64,000 nt of DNA from CAZDQL01 sp964507325 (GTDB lineage: Bacteria > Planctomycetota > UBA1135 > GCA-002686595): NCBI GenBank assembly GCA_964507325.1, contig CAZDQL010000015.1:25583-89582 (forward strand), written 5' to 3'. How positions within the stretch are numbered: the stretch's first letter is position 1; each line of letters starts with the position of its first letter. A program made the position numbers and the translations under genes. Below the pieces are notes generated by a model that was not told the DNA's origin, ran no database searches, and saw only the letters and a program-made list of their open reading frames with translations. Positions 8,405 through 16,421 of this stretch are shown piece after piece.

Positions 8405-8731
8405 GTGAGCGCAAGAGGCCGGAAGCGCGGCGAGCGGGGTGGCGTGCACTCCGCGGACGAGGCCGTCCAGGAGTTCCTGGCGGCCAGCGGGCTGGGTGCC
8501 AAGCTGCGCGACTGGCCGGTGTACGAGGCCTGGCGCAACGTCCTGGGCGAGGACCTCGCGCGGCGTGCCCGAGCGGTCGACTTCCGGCGCGGTGAGCTGG
8601 TGATCGAAGTCGAGTCCGCGACGCACATGCACGAGCTGAGCAACTTCACGGGAGAGCAGTACCGCCGTCGCGTCAACCAAGAACTGGGCCGCGAGACGGT
8701 CCACCGTCTGTCCTTCAAGCTGAGGCGATGA
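8405..8731 (+). CDS. DUF721/DciA-like protein, probable replicative-helicase loader
   Basis: 108 aa starting at GTG 8405. After a short basic N-terminus (SARGRKRG), the DUF721 core follows: a GLGAKLRDWPVYEAWRNVLGEDLARR segment and a strand-rich part, GELVIEVESATHMHELS, ending with YRRRVNQELG. Proteins of this family act as DnaB helicase operators (DciA) in bacteria without DnaC. Here it occupies the slot between dnaN and gyrB that recF often fills. Its last 4 bases overlap the gyrB start, suggesting coupling. Family membership is clear; the helicase-loading role comes from family knowledge. Confidence 0.8.
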   Translation: MSARGRKRGERGGVHSADEAVQEFLAASGLGAKLRDWPVYEAWRNVLGEDLARRARAVDFRRGELVIEVESATHMHELSNFTGEQYRRRVNQELGRETVHRLSFKLRR

Positions 8732-11217
8732 CCAACTCAGGGTCGCCCATGGTCGATTCGAAAGAACCCCCTTTGGACGAGAGCAAAGCGTCGATGGAGC
8801 CCGAATACGGCGCCGACTCGATCACGATCCTCGAAGGCCTCGATGCGGTGCGCGTGCGCCCCGCGATGTACATCGGGGACACCGACGTGCGCGGCATGCA
8901 CCACCTGATCTGGGAGGTGGTCGACAACTCCGTCGACGAAGCCCTGGCTGGCAGCGCTTCGCGCGTGCTCGTCACGATCGAGGAGGACGGCTCGGTCACG
9001 GTCGATGACGACGGGCGCGGCATCCCCGTGGACATGCACCCGACCGAGGGCATCCCGGCGGTCGAGGTGGTGCTGACGCGCATCCACGCGGGGGGCAAGT
9101 TCGACGATCAGGCCTACAAGGTTTCCGGAGGACTGCACGGCGTCGGCGTCTCCTGTGTCAACGCGCTCTCCGAGTGGCTCGCAGTGGAGGTCCACAAGGA
9201 CGGCCAGATCCACGCCATGAAATTCGAGCGCGGCGAGCGCTGCGCACCGCTCGCGATCGAGGGCAGCACGGGCCGCACCGGCACGGTGGTGCGCTTCAAG
9301 CCGGACGCAGAGGTCTTCTCAACCACCGAGATCGACTACGCCATCGTGGAGAAGCGGCTGCGCGAGACCGCCTACCTGATGGGCACGCGCGGCCTGTCGA
9401 TCGAGTTGCGTGACGCGCGCACTGGGCAGAACGAGGTCTTCTCTTTCCCCGCCGGCCTGCAGACCTTCGTCGAGCACATCAACAAGAACAAGACGCCGCT
9501 GCACGCCGACATCGTCCACTTCAACCGAACCGGGGTCTCCCCCGATAACGATGGCGTCGAGTACGAGGTCGAGTTGGCGCTGCAGTACACGGACGCCTAC
9601 CAGGAGACCGTGCACACCTTCGTCAACAACATCAACACGCACGGAGGCGGTACGCACCTGGCCGGCCTGCGAGCGGGATTGACCCGCACGTTGAACAACT
9701 ACGCCAAGGCGGGGAAGCTGGTCAGGGAAGGAGCCGACCCTCCCAGCGGAGACGACTTCCGCGAGGGGTTGACGGCGATCCTGTCCTTGAAGGTGCCGGA
9801 GCCCCAATTCGAGGGGCAGACCAAGGACAAGCTCGGCAACCGCGAAGTCCAAGGGGTGGTCGAGTCGGTAATCTCCGACCAGTTCGGGACGTACCTCGAG
9901 GAGCACCCCGCCGCCGCCAAGACGATCGTTCAGAAGGCGGTGCGCGCGAAGGAGGCCCGCGAAGCGGCGCGCAAGGCTCGCGAGCTGGTGCGCCGCAAGT
10001 CCGCCCTGGCCGGCGGAGGCTTACCCGGCAAGCTGGCGGACTGCCAGAGCAAGGTGCGCGAGGAGACCGAGATCTTCATCGTCGAGGGCGATTCCGCGGG
10101 CGGTCCCGCAAAGATGGGCCGCGATCGACGCTATCAGGCGATCCTGCCGATCAAGGGCAAGATCCTGAACGTCGAGAAGGCGCGTCTGGACAAGATGCTC
10201 TCGCACCAGGAGATCCAGCTCATCATCCAGGCGCTGGGCTGCGGCATCGCCGAGGAGTTCGACCTCGAGAAGCTGCGCTACCACAAGGTCATCATCATGA
10301 CCGACGCGGACGTGGACGGCTCACACATCCGCACCCTGCTCCTGACCTTCTTCTTCCGGCAGATGATCGAGCTGATCGAGGGTGGGCACCTCTACATCGC
10401 CCAACCGCCCCTCTACAAGGTCAGCTCCGGCAAGGAGTCGATCTACGTGACCGACGACGCCGGCCTGCGGCGCCTCTTGGTGGAGCGCGGTGTGGGGTCG
10501 CTCGTGCTGCGCGACGAGAACGCCGAGCGTGAGTGGTCGGGGGCCAGCCTCCAGGAGCTGATGGAGCGCTTGGGAAACCTGGCCGAGCTCGGTCGTGACG
10601 CCGTGCCCTACTGGGCGGACGTGCCCTTCGCGGCACTCGTCGACCGCTGGGACGGCGAACGATTGCCCGCCTACTGGGCGACCGCCGCCGACACGCAGGG
10701 TTTCTTCAACTCCAAGGACGAGCTGGACAACTGGATCGCCCTGCACACAGAAGCGGCTCCCCAGGGACTGGCGGTCTTCACCGGCCCCGAGGGGGAGGTG
10801 TCCCTGGCGGACGCGGACGTCTTGACCTGTCACTTCGCCGGCGTCAAGGAGATCGGCAAGGTCCTGGCCGGCCTCGAAGAACAGGGCCTCTTGCTGCGCG
10901 GCGGTGGGCGCTGGACCGTGATGTCCGCCAAGGGGGACCGCCAAGAGACGAGCGTCCTGACCGAGTTGGGCGCACTGGTCCAGCGCGGGGCGCAGGTCAA
11001 CGTCGACGTCCAGCGCTACAAGGGCCTGGGCGAGATGAACCACGACCAGCTCTGGGAGTCCACCATGGACCCCGAAGCGCGCAAGCTGTACCGCGTGGAG
11101 CTCCAGGACGCGATCAGCGCGGATGAGATCTTCACCATCCTGATGAGCGACGGCGTCGAAGCCCGCCGCGACTACATCGAGCGGCACGCCCTCGAGGTGA
11201 CCGAGCTGGACGTCTGA
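8728..11217 (+). CDS. gyrB: DNA gyrase subunit B
   Basis: 829 aa. The GHKL ATPase motifs EVVDNSVDEALAG, DDGRGIPVD and GGLHGVGVSCVNALS lie in the first 150 residues. The Toprim acidic motif EGDSAGG begins at about 453, followed by PIKGKILNVEKARLDKML, and the metal motif DADVDGSH starts at 526. The tail RYKGLGEMN is near 764. About 190 residues (roughly 565-755) are inserted between the Toprim core and this tail, so the protein is longer than the usual 640 aa; gram-negative GyrB proteins carry an insert at a comparable place. The enzyme introduces negative supercoils with GyrA, which is not in the window. A start at 8728 overlaps the DciA-like stop. Confidence 0.96.
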   Translation: MTNSGSPMVDSKEPPLDESKASMEPEYGADSITILEGLDAVRVRPAMYIGDTDVRGMHHLIWEVVDNSVDEALAGSASRVLVTIEEDGSVTVDDDGRGIPVDMHPTEGIPAVEVVLTRIHAGGKFDDQAYKVSGGLHGVGVSCVNALSEWLAVEVHKDGQIHAMKFERGERCAPLAIEGSTGRTGTVVRFKPDAEVFSTTEIDYAIVEKRLRETAYLMGTRGLSIELRDARTGQNEVFSFPAGLQTFVEHINKNKTPLHADIVHFNRTGVSPDNDGVEYEVELALQYTDAYQETVHTFVNNINTHGGGTHLAGLRAGLTRTLNNYAKAGKLVREGADPPSGDDFREGLTAILSLKVPEPQFEGQTKDKLGNREVQGVVESVISDQFGTYLEEHPAAAKTIVQKAVRAKEAREAARKARELVRRKSALAGGGLPGKLADCQSKVREETEIFIVEGDSAGGPAKMGRDRRYQAILPIKGKILNVEKARLDKMLSHQEIQLIIQALGCGIAEEFDLEKLRYHKVIIMTDADVDGSHIRTLLLTFFFRQMIELIEGGHLYIAQPPLYKVSSGKESIYVTDDAGLRRLLVERGVGSLVLRDENAEREWSGASLQELMERLGNLAELGRDAVPYWADVPFAALVDRWDGERLPAYWATAADTQGFFNSKDELDNWIALHTEAAPQGLAVFTGPEGEVSLADADVLTCHFAGVKEIGKVLAGLEEQGLLLRGGGRWTVMSAKGDRQETSVLTELGALVQRGAQVNVDVQRYKGLGEMNHDQLWESTMDPEARKLYRVELQDAISADEIFTILMSDGVEARRDYIERHALEVTELDV

Positions 11218-11580
11218 GGCGCTCCTGCGAGAGCCCCCCCCGATCTGGGCGCGCCCGGACTGCCTCCCTTCGGTGGGCTCCTCCCCCGGGGCTCGGCCCT
11301 AACCCTATTGTTGCCAGCGAGTTGGAGCGCCCACCCCCGGGCTGGGGCCCCGTGTGGGCGGGGCGCGTCGCTCCGTCGCGGATGTGTGGCGCTGGGGGGC
11401 CGAGTGCGGGTTCGAACCCTGCCGCCGAGCCGGCGAAGCCCAGGAAGCCCACGCAAGGGAGGCAGTTCGGAATTCTTTTCTTGCTTGGCCTAGAGGGGCC
11501 CCTCTCCAGCCCACGCCAGCCAACGCCGATAGGAAGACGGGTTCTACGCATCCCGATCCCCCCTCCGCCACAGACCCTCC
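11218..11580. other. Gene-free, hairpin-rich spacer after gyrB
   Basis: No credible coding sequence was seen in these 363 bases. Several self-complementary blocks are present: cgcccac/gtgggcg (about 11330-11360) enclosing a cccc/gggg hairpin, gcggg-ttcgaac-cctgc (11406-11422), which resembles a tRNA T arm, and the perfect 14-bp palindrome agaggggcccctct at 11492-11505. They could form the gyrB terminator and/or a small structured RNA. No known RNA family was recognised. Confidence 0.4.
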
Positions 11581-12303
11581 GTGAAGTACGCGCAACGACT
11601 CGACGACGCCCGCCTGGCCGAGGCCATCATCGAGCGCGAGATGGCCGATCTGGACACCATCCGCGAGCACCTGCAGGCGGCGCAACAGGGGGGCACCCCC
11701 TTCGCCGAGGCGGTCGTCGATGCGGGCTTGGTCAGCGACTGGGACCTCTCGCGGATCGTCGCCGAGATCTTCCAATTGCCCTTCGTGCCGGTCGACGTCT
11801 GCACTCCGAACAAGAAGGTCTGGGACGAGCTCGCCTCACCGACCCTGGAGGAGAATCACCTCGTGCCCCTGGGGCGACACGGACAGGTCTTGACGATCGC
11901 CATGCCAGGGCTCGTGCCTGCCGACGTCCTGGGGCTCCTGGCCGCCGAGACCGACCTGGTGATCCTGCCGGTGGTCGGCACCGTCCAGACCAATCAGCGC
12001 TGGATCGCCGACAACGCCGATGGCTCGGCCGGCGGCGGAGCTGGTGAGAGCTGGGGCGACCTCTTCGACCAGGCGGACGCCGCGGTGCAGGCAGATCTGG
12101 CGGAGCCCGAGACGGCAGGGGACTCCGCCGAGCTCGAGCTCGCCAGTATGGAGCTCGACGAGGCACTCGAGGAGGCCAGCAGCGAGATCATCGAGCCCCC
12201 CAGCCTGGTGCCTGAGTCCGACGTGGAAGCGTCCGCCGGCGATCCGGATGCCGATGGGCCGATGGAGCTCCCCCCGATGCCCGACTTCAACCTGGGGGCC
12301 TGA
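11581..12303 (+). CDS. Stand-alone MshEN (GspE N-terminal-like) domain protein
   Basis: 240 aa from GTG 11581. Residues 1-150 resemble the N-terminal domain of type II secretion/type IV pilus ATPases. A helical first half, with TPFAEAVVDAGLVSDWDLSRIVAEIFQLPFVPVDV, precedes a half beginning LVPLGRHGQVLTIAMPGLVP. MshEN domains of this class often bind cyclic di-GMP. Residues 150-240 are acidic and Ala/Glu-rich and end with short Pro-Met-rich sequence. No Walker A motif or ATPase domain follows, and no pilus or secretion gene is adjacent, so this may be a regulatory or adaptor version. The start is uncertain; ATG 11641 is an alternative but would remove the first helix. Confidence 0.6.
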   Translation: MKYAQRLDDARLAEAIIEREMADLDTIREHLQAAQQGGTPFAEAVVDAGLVSDWDLSRIVAEIFQLPFVPVDVCTPNKKVWDELASPTLEENHLVPLGRHGQVLTIAMPGLVPADVLGLLAAETDLVILPVVGTVQTNQRWIADNADGSAGGGAGESWGDLFDQADAAVQADLAEPETAGDSAELELASMELDEALEEASSEIIEPPSLVPESDVEASAGDPDADGPMELPPMPDFNLGA

Positions 12304-12313
12304 CCCGCTCCTC

Positions 12314-13096
12314 TCACCCGCCGATGCGTCGAGCGAGCACGCGATCGGCGAGCCGCGGCGCCAAGACCGAGAGGGCACCCAGGACGCGCCACTTCCAGCG
12401 CAGGGAGCGTTCGGGACGTGGCCGGCGCGCGAGGCGCAGCACCTCTTCGGCCACCTCTCTCGCCGAAGCCGCGCTGGCCAGATCGGGGTGAGGCAGTCCG
12501 GCCGGGTTGGCCTGGGCCTCGAAGAAGCCGGTGGTGGTCAGGGCGGGGTTGAGGGTGCAGATCGCGATCCCCTCCGGGGCCCATTCCAGGCGCAGGGCCT
12601 CACCGATCGAGCAGACCGCGGCCTTGCTGGCGCTGTAGGCGGACTGGCCCGGGATCCCACGGCGACCGACGACCGACGCGACGTTGACCACGACCGGACG
12701 CGCGGCGCGACGCAGGGCGGGCAGAGCGGCCCGACAGGTGAGCAGGACCGACAGGACGTTGGTGTCGAAGACGCGCCGCAGGACCTCGGGGTCGAGCTCC
12801 TCCACCCGGGCCCGATAGCCGCACCCGGCGTTGTTGACCAGGAGGTCTAGGGCGCCGAAGGCCTCGCTGACGCGCGCCAGGGCCCCCTCGATGGCGGCCG
12901 GGTCGGTCAGGTCGCAGGGGAGGACCAGGTGTCCGGGGTGGTCCGAGGCGGGCAGGCCGTGCGCGACGCGCTCGAGCCGCTCCTCGCGCCGCGCGAGCAG
13001 GCCGACCCGATAGCCGCGCTCGGCGAGCAGCACCGCGACCGCCTCTCCGATCCCCGAGGAGGCCCCGGTGACGAGAGCGCAGGGAGGGGAGGACAT
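12314..13096 (-). CDS. Short-chain dehydrogenase/reductase (SDR)
   Basis: 260 aa from ATG 13096 (MSSPPCALVTGASSGIGEAVA). The classical SDR motifs are all visible: TGASSGIG cofactor loop at about 10-17, NNAGCGY near residue 87, and the catalytic YSASK near 151. C-terminal basic residues suggest a membrane-associated oxidoreductase. It would reduce or oxidise a carbonyl or alcohol with NAD(P); the substrate cannot be inferred. An in-frame upstream extension to 13171 exists but overlaps the region just before the divergent asnB-like gene. The gene is convergent with the MshEN gene, 10 bases apart. Confidence 0.85.
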   Translation of the reverse strand: MSSPPCALVTGASSGIGEAVAVLLAERGYRVGLLARREERLERVAHGLPASDHPGHLVLPCDLTDPAAIEGALARVSEAFGALDLLVNNAGCGYRARVEELDPEVLRRVFDTNVLSVLLTCRAALPALRRAARPVVVNVASVVGRRGIPGQSAYSASKAAVCSIGEALRLEWAPEGIAICTLNPALTTTGFFEAQANPAGLPHPDLASAASAREVAEEVLRLARRPRPERSLRWKWRVLGALSVLAPRLADRVLARRIGG

Positions 13097-13151
13097 GACG
13101 CTGGAGGATACCGCGGAGGGCGGTCGGCGCCCGTGGTAGAGTCCGCGCCTC

Positions 13152-15032
13152 GTGTGCGGCATCACCGGCATCCTCGCCTCGGACCCTTCCGGCGACGCCT
13201 GGCACGCGCCGCTCGGAGAGATGACCGCGGCCCTCGTCCACCGCGGGCCCGATGACGAGGGAACCTGGGTCGACCGCGCGGCGGGCGTGGCGCTCGGCCA
13301 CCGGCGCCTCTCGATCCTGGACCTCTCGCGGGCGGGCCACCAGCCGATGGCCTCCGCCTCGGGGCGCTTCTGGATCAGCTACAACGGCGAGCTCTACAAC
13401 TTCCGGGAGCTGCGCGCCGAGCTGGAGGGGAGCGGCAGCCGCTTCCGCGGCCACTCCGACACCGAGGTCTGGCTCGCGGCCTGCGACGCCTGGGGAGTCG
13501 AGGAGGCGCTGCGGCGCGCGGTGGGGATGTTCGCCTTCGCGCTCTGGGACTCCGAGGAGCGCGCCCTGTGGCTGGTTCGCGATCGGCTCGGAGAGAAACC
13601 CCTCTACTGGGGGCGCTGCGGCGGGACCCTGCTCTTCGCTTCGGAGCTGAGGTCCCTGCGCGCCCACCCGCTCTTCGACGGCGAGATCGACCGCGGCGCC
13701 CTCTGTCACCTCCTGCGCTTCAACTACATCCCCGCTCCGCGCACGATCCACGCCCACGTGAGCAAGCTGGCCGCGGGGCACTGGCTGCGGGTGGAGGCGG
13801 GCGGCGGCGGGATGCGCTCGGGGCGCTACTGGGACCCGGACGACAAGGCGCTCGGGGAACGTCTGGAGCTGGACACGGGAGAGGCCCTGGAGCGCTACGA
13901 GGAGCTGCTCGGCCGCTCCCTCGATCAGAAGATGCTGGCGGACGTGCCGGTGGGGGCGTTCCTGTCGGGGGGCGTCGACTCGACCCTGGCGGTGGCGATG
14001 CTGCAGCGGCGGCTGGCGCAACCGGTGCGCACCTTCACGATCGGTTTCGAGAGCGCCAGGCACGACGAGGCGCCCTTCGCCCGCGCCACCGCCGAGCACC
14101 TCGGGACGGACCACACCGAGCTCACGGTCACCGCCGACGAGATGCTCCAGGTCGTGCCGAAGCTGGCCACCCTCTACGACGAGCCCTTCGCCGACGCGTC
14201 CCAGATCCCGACCTTCCTCGTCTCACGCCTCGCGCGGCGGGAGGTGACGGTGGGGATCAGCGGGGACGGGGGTGACGAGCTGATGGCGGGCTACGAGCGC
14301 TACCACTCGGCGCCGCGGCGCTTCGAGCGCGCCCGACGTCAGCCCGCCCTCCTGCGTCGGGCGCGCCTGGCTCGGGAGCGGCGGCGCGCTCAGCGCGTGA
14401 GCAAGCGACGCAAGTCCCTCGAGCGCGCCGCGACGCTGGAGGGATTGGACGACTTCCGCCACTACTACCGGGCGCGCATGTCGGACTGGTTCGACCCCGC
14501 CTCGGTCGTCCTCGAGGGGCAGGACCCCCCCTCGCCGATCGAGCGCGGGGAAGCGCCGCCTCCCGCCGGGCAGCGGCTGGACTGGATGCTCGCCACCGAC
14601 CTGGCGAGCTACCTGCCCGACGACCTGATGGTCAAGACCGACCGCGCCGCCATGGCGGTCTCCCTCGAGGTGCGCACGCCCTTCCTCGACCACCGCCTGG
14701 TGGAGTTCGCCCTGGCCTTGCCGGGGCACTTCAAGCTGCGCGACGGGCGCGACAAGTGGGCCACCCGGGCGCTCCTCGACCGCTACGTCCCCCGCGAGCT
14801 GATGGAGCGTCCCAAGCAGGGCTTCAACGTGCCGCTGACCGCTTGGCTGCGCGACGACCTGCGGGACTGGGCCGAGCCCCTACTCGCCGAACGGCGCCTG
14901 CGCGAGGCGGCGATCTTCGATCCAGCACCGATCAGGAGACGCTGGGAGGAGCACCTCGCGGGGCGGGAGGACTGGAACTACTCCCTCTGGAGCGTGCTCA
15001 TGTTCCAGGCCTGGTCGGAGCGCTGGGGGTGA
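13152..15032 (+). CDS. Asparagine synthetase (glutamine-hydrolysing), AsnB type
   Basis: 626 aa from GTG 13152, giving MCGITGI, so Cys2 becomes the N-terminal nucleophile of the glutaminase domain. RGPDDEGTW and the YNGELYNFRELR motif follow. The synthetase domain has the PP-loop FLSGGVDSTL near residue 274 and SGDGGDELMAGYERY near 370. The C-terminal part has RTPFLDHRLVEFA and RPKQGFNVP. AsnB relatives of this length make asparagine or amidate sugars and polysaccharide precursors. The glycosyltransferase immediately downstream on the other strand favours a cell-surface role, but a housekeeping role is equally possible. Confidence 0.88.
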   Translation: MCGITGILASDPSGDAWHAPLGEMTAALVHRGPDDEGTWVDRAAGVALGHRRLSILDLSRAGHQPMASASGRFWISYNGELYNFRELRAELEGSGSRFRGHSDTEVWLAACDAWGVEEALRRAVGMFAFALWDSEERALWLVRDRLGEKPLYWGRCGGTLLFASELRSLRAHPLFDGEIDRGALCHLLRFNYIPAPRTIHAHVSKLAAGHWLRVEAGGGGMRSGRYWDPDDKALGERLELDTGEALERYEELLGRSLDQKMLADVPVGAFLSGGVDSTLAVAMLQRRLAQPVRTFTIGFESARHDEAPFARATAEHLGTDHTELTVTADEMLQVVPKLATLYDEPFADASQIPTFLVSRLARREVTVGISGDGGDELMAGYERYHSAPRRFERARRQPALLRRARLARERRRAQRVSKRRKSLERAATLEGLDDFRHYYRARMSDWFDPASVVLEGQDPPSPIERGEAPPPAGQRLDWMLATDLASYLPDDLMVKTDRAAMAVSLEVRTPFLDHRLVEFALALPGHFKLRDGRDKWATRALLDRYVPRELMERPKQGFNVPLTAWLRDDLRDWAEPLLAERRLREAAIFDPAPIRRRWEEHLAGREDWNYSLWSVLMFQAWSERWG

Positions 15033-15049
15033 GGGGAAGCGGCGCGGCC

Positions 15050-16306
15050 TCAGCCGCCCTCCAGCGCGTCGAACCTCCCCGTGGGACCCGCCATCCCCGC
15101 CGAGAAGCGCGCCAGGAGGTCCATCACCTCCTCGAGCTGCGCCTCCGCGTCGAATCCGTCGCGCACGTGGTCGATGGCGCCCGCGCTCAGTGAGTGGTAG
15201 CGCCCGGGATCGGCGACCAGCTCCAGGGTCGCCTCGGCCAGCCGCTCCGGGTCGACGGCGCGCGGCTCGATGGGGGAGTCCGCCGCGGGGTCGTAGACGT
15301 AGGGGGGCATGGGGCTGTCGGCGGCGCCGAGCTCCCCGTAGTCGGCGAGGGAGAGGGTCGGCGGCAGGAGCAGCCCCGTCTCCCCCTCCACGACCAATTC
15401 GGGGTTGCCGTCGACGAGCGCTGCGATCACCGGCACCCCGTGGGCCTGGGCTTCGGGGAGGACGTTCGCGCAGGGCTCGCAGAGGGCGGGGTGCCAGAGG
15501 AGGTCGAGGTCCTCGTAGAAGGAGCGCACGTCCGCCACTTCCCCCAGGAAGCGCACGGGGCCGTCGAGACCGAGCTCGGTGGCCAGGGCGCGCAGCTCCG
15601 GCTCGAGGGGGCCGCTGCCGGCGATCGAGAGCTCCGCGCGCACCTCACGCCGCAGGAGCTCCGCCATGGCGTGCAGGGCCAGGCTGACCCCCTTGTAGCT
15701 GACGAAGCGCGCGGCGACGCCGACGCGCAGGGGCCGGTGCGGGGAGAGGCTCCGGACTTGCGGATCCCGCGGCCGCGCGTCGGCGCGCAGGGCGTTGCGG
15801 CAGACCTCGATCGGGCCGCTCACCCCGCGGGTGGTCTGCAGGATGCGACGACCGGCGTGGGAGTTGGCGATCACCGCGTCGACGCCGGAGAGGAACTCCG
15901 CCGCACCCTCCTCCTGGCGCATGCGATGCCAGGCGAGGCCGCGTTCCCAGTAGACGGAGACGAGACCGCCCCGTCGCGCCGCACGCAGGCCGTCCACCTC
16001 GCCCAGAGTGTTCCAGAAGAGCGCCACGCCACCGGCGTAGCGGCGCGCGACGTGGGCTCGGTACGCCGCCCTCACCGCCGGCGGCCACTTGGGGAGCTTC
16101 CAGGGACCGATGCGCTTCCAGGCGTGGACCGCCTCCGCCCGGGCGCGCACGTCTCCGTCGAGGAAGGGGTGGATCGAGCGACTCAGGAGGAAGACCCCCT
16201 GCCGGGCGGGCACGGATCCGCGATGGGCCAGGAAGGCCGCCAGGTAGCGCTCGACGCCGCCGACGGAGTCCAGGTTCAGGAAATGGAGAATCGGGAGGCG
16301 GGCCAC
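15050..16306 (-). CDS. GT4 family glycosyltransferase
   Basis: 418 aa. The N-terminal GVERYLAAFLAHRG segment, a GVAARFVSYKGVSLALHAMAELL segment near residue 215, and the retaining signature EPCANVLPE (E-x7-E) mark a GT-B/GT4 enzyme. A sugar would be moved from a nucleotide donor to an unknown acceptor. The gene is convergent with the AsnB-type gene (17 bases) and divergent from the FG-GAP protein. No membrane segment is obvious. Confidence 0.82.
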   Translation of the reverse strand: MARLPILHFLNLDSVGGVERYLAAFLAHRGSVPARQGVFLLSRSIHPFLDGDVRARAEAVHAWKRIGPWKLPKWPPAVRAAYRAHVARRYAGGVALFWNTLGEVDGLRAARRGGLVSVYWERGLAWHRMRQEEGAAEFLSGVDAVIANSHAGRRILQTTRGVSGPIEVCRNALRADARPRDPQVRSLSPHRPLRVGVAARFVSYKGVSLALHAMAELLRREVRAELSIAGSGPLEPELRALATELGLDGPVRFLGEVADVRSFYEDLDLLWHPALCEPCANVLPEAQAHGVPVIAALVDGNPELVVEGETGLLLPPTLSLADYGELGAADSPMPPYVYDPAADSPIEPRAVDPERLAEATLELVADPGRYHSLSAGAIDHVRDGFDAEAQLEEVMDLLARFSAGMAGPTGRFDALEGG

Positions 16307-16421
16307 CGGGGCGAGAGTATCCAGCTACCCTCGGGCGGCGACCACCCCCTACCGGGAACCGATGCCGAGCGCCCCGGGGATACGGTCGCTGGCCCCCCTC
16401 CCCGACGCCTGGAGCACAGCC

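Noticed and set aside
11406..11430. Possible tRNA (T arm gcggg-ttcgaac-cctgc followed by cgccgag)
   Set aside because: No complementary 5' acceptor at the normal distance for ordinary, long-arm or Sec tRNAs, no plausible anticodon arm and no TCA in the region; the nearest 6-of-7 match (ctcggcc at 11292) is about 138 bases away.
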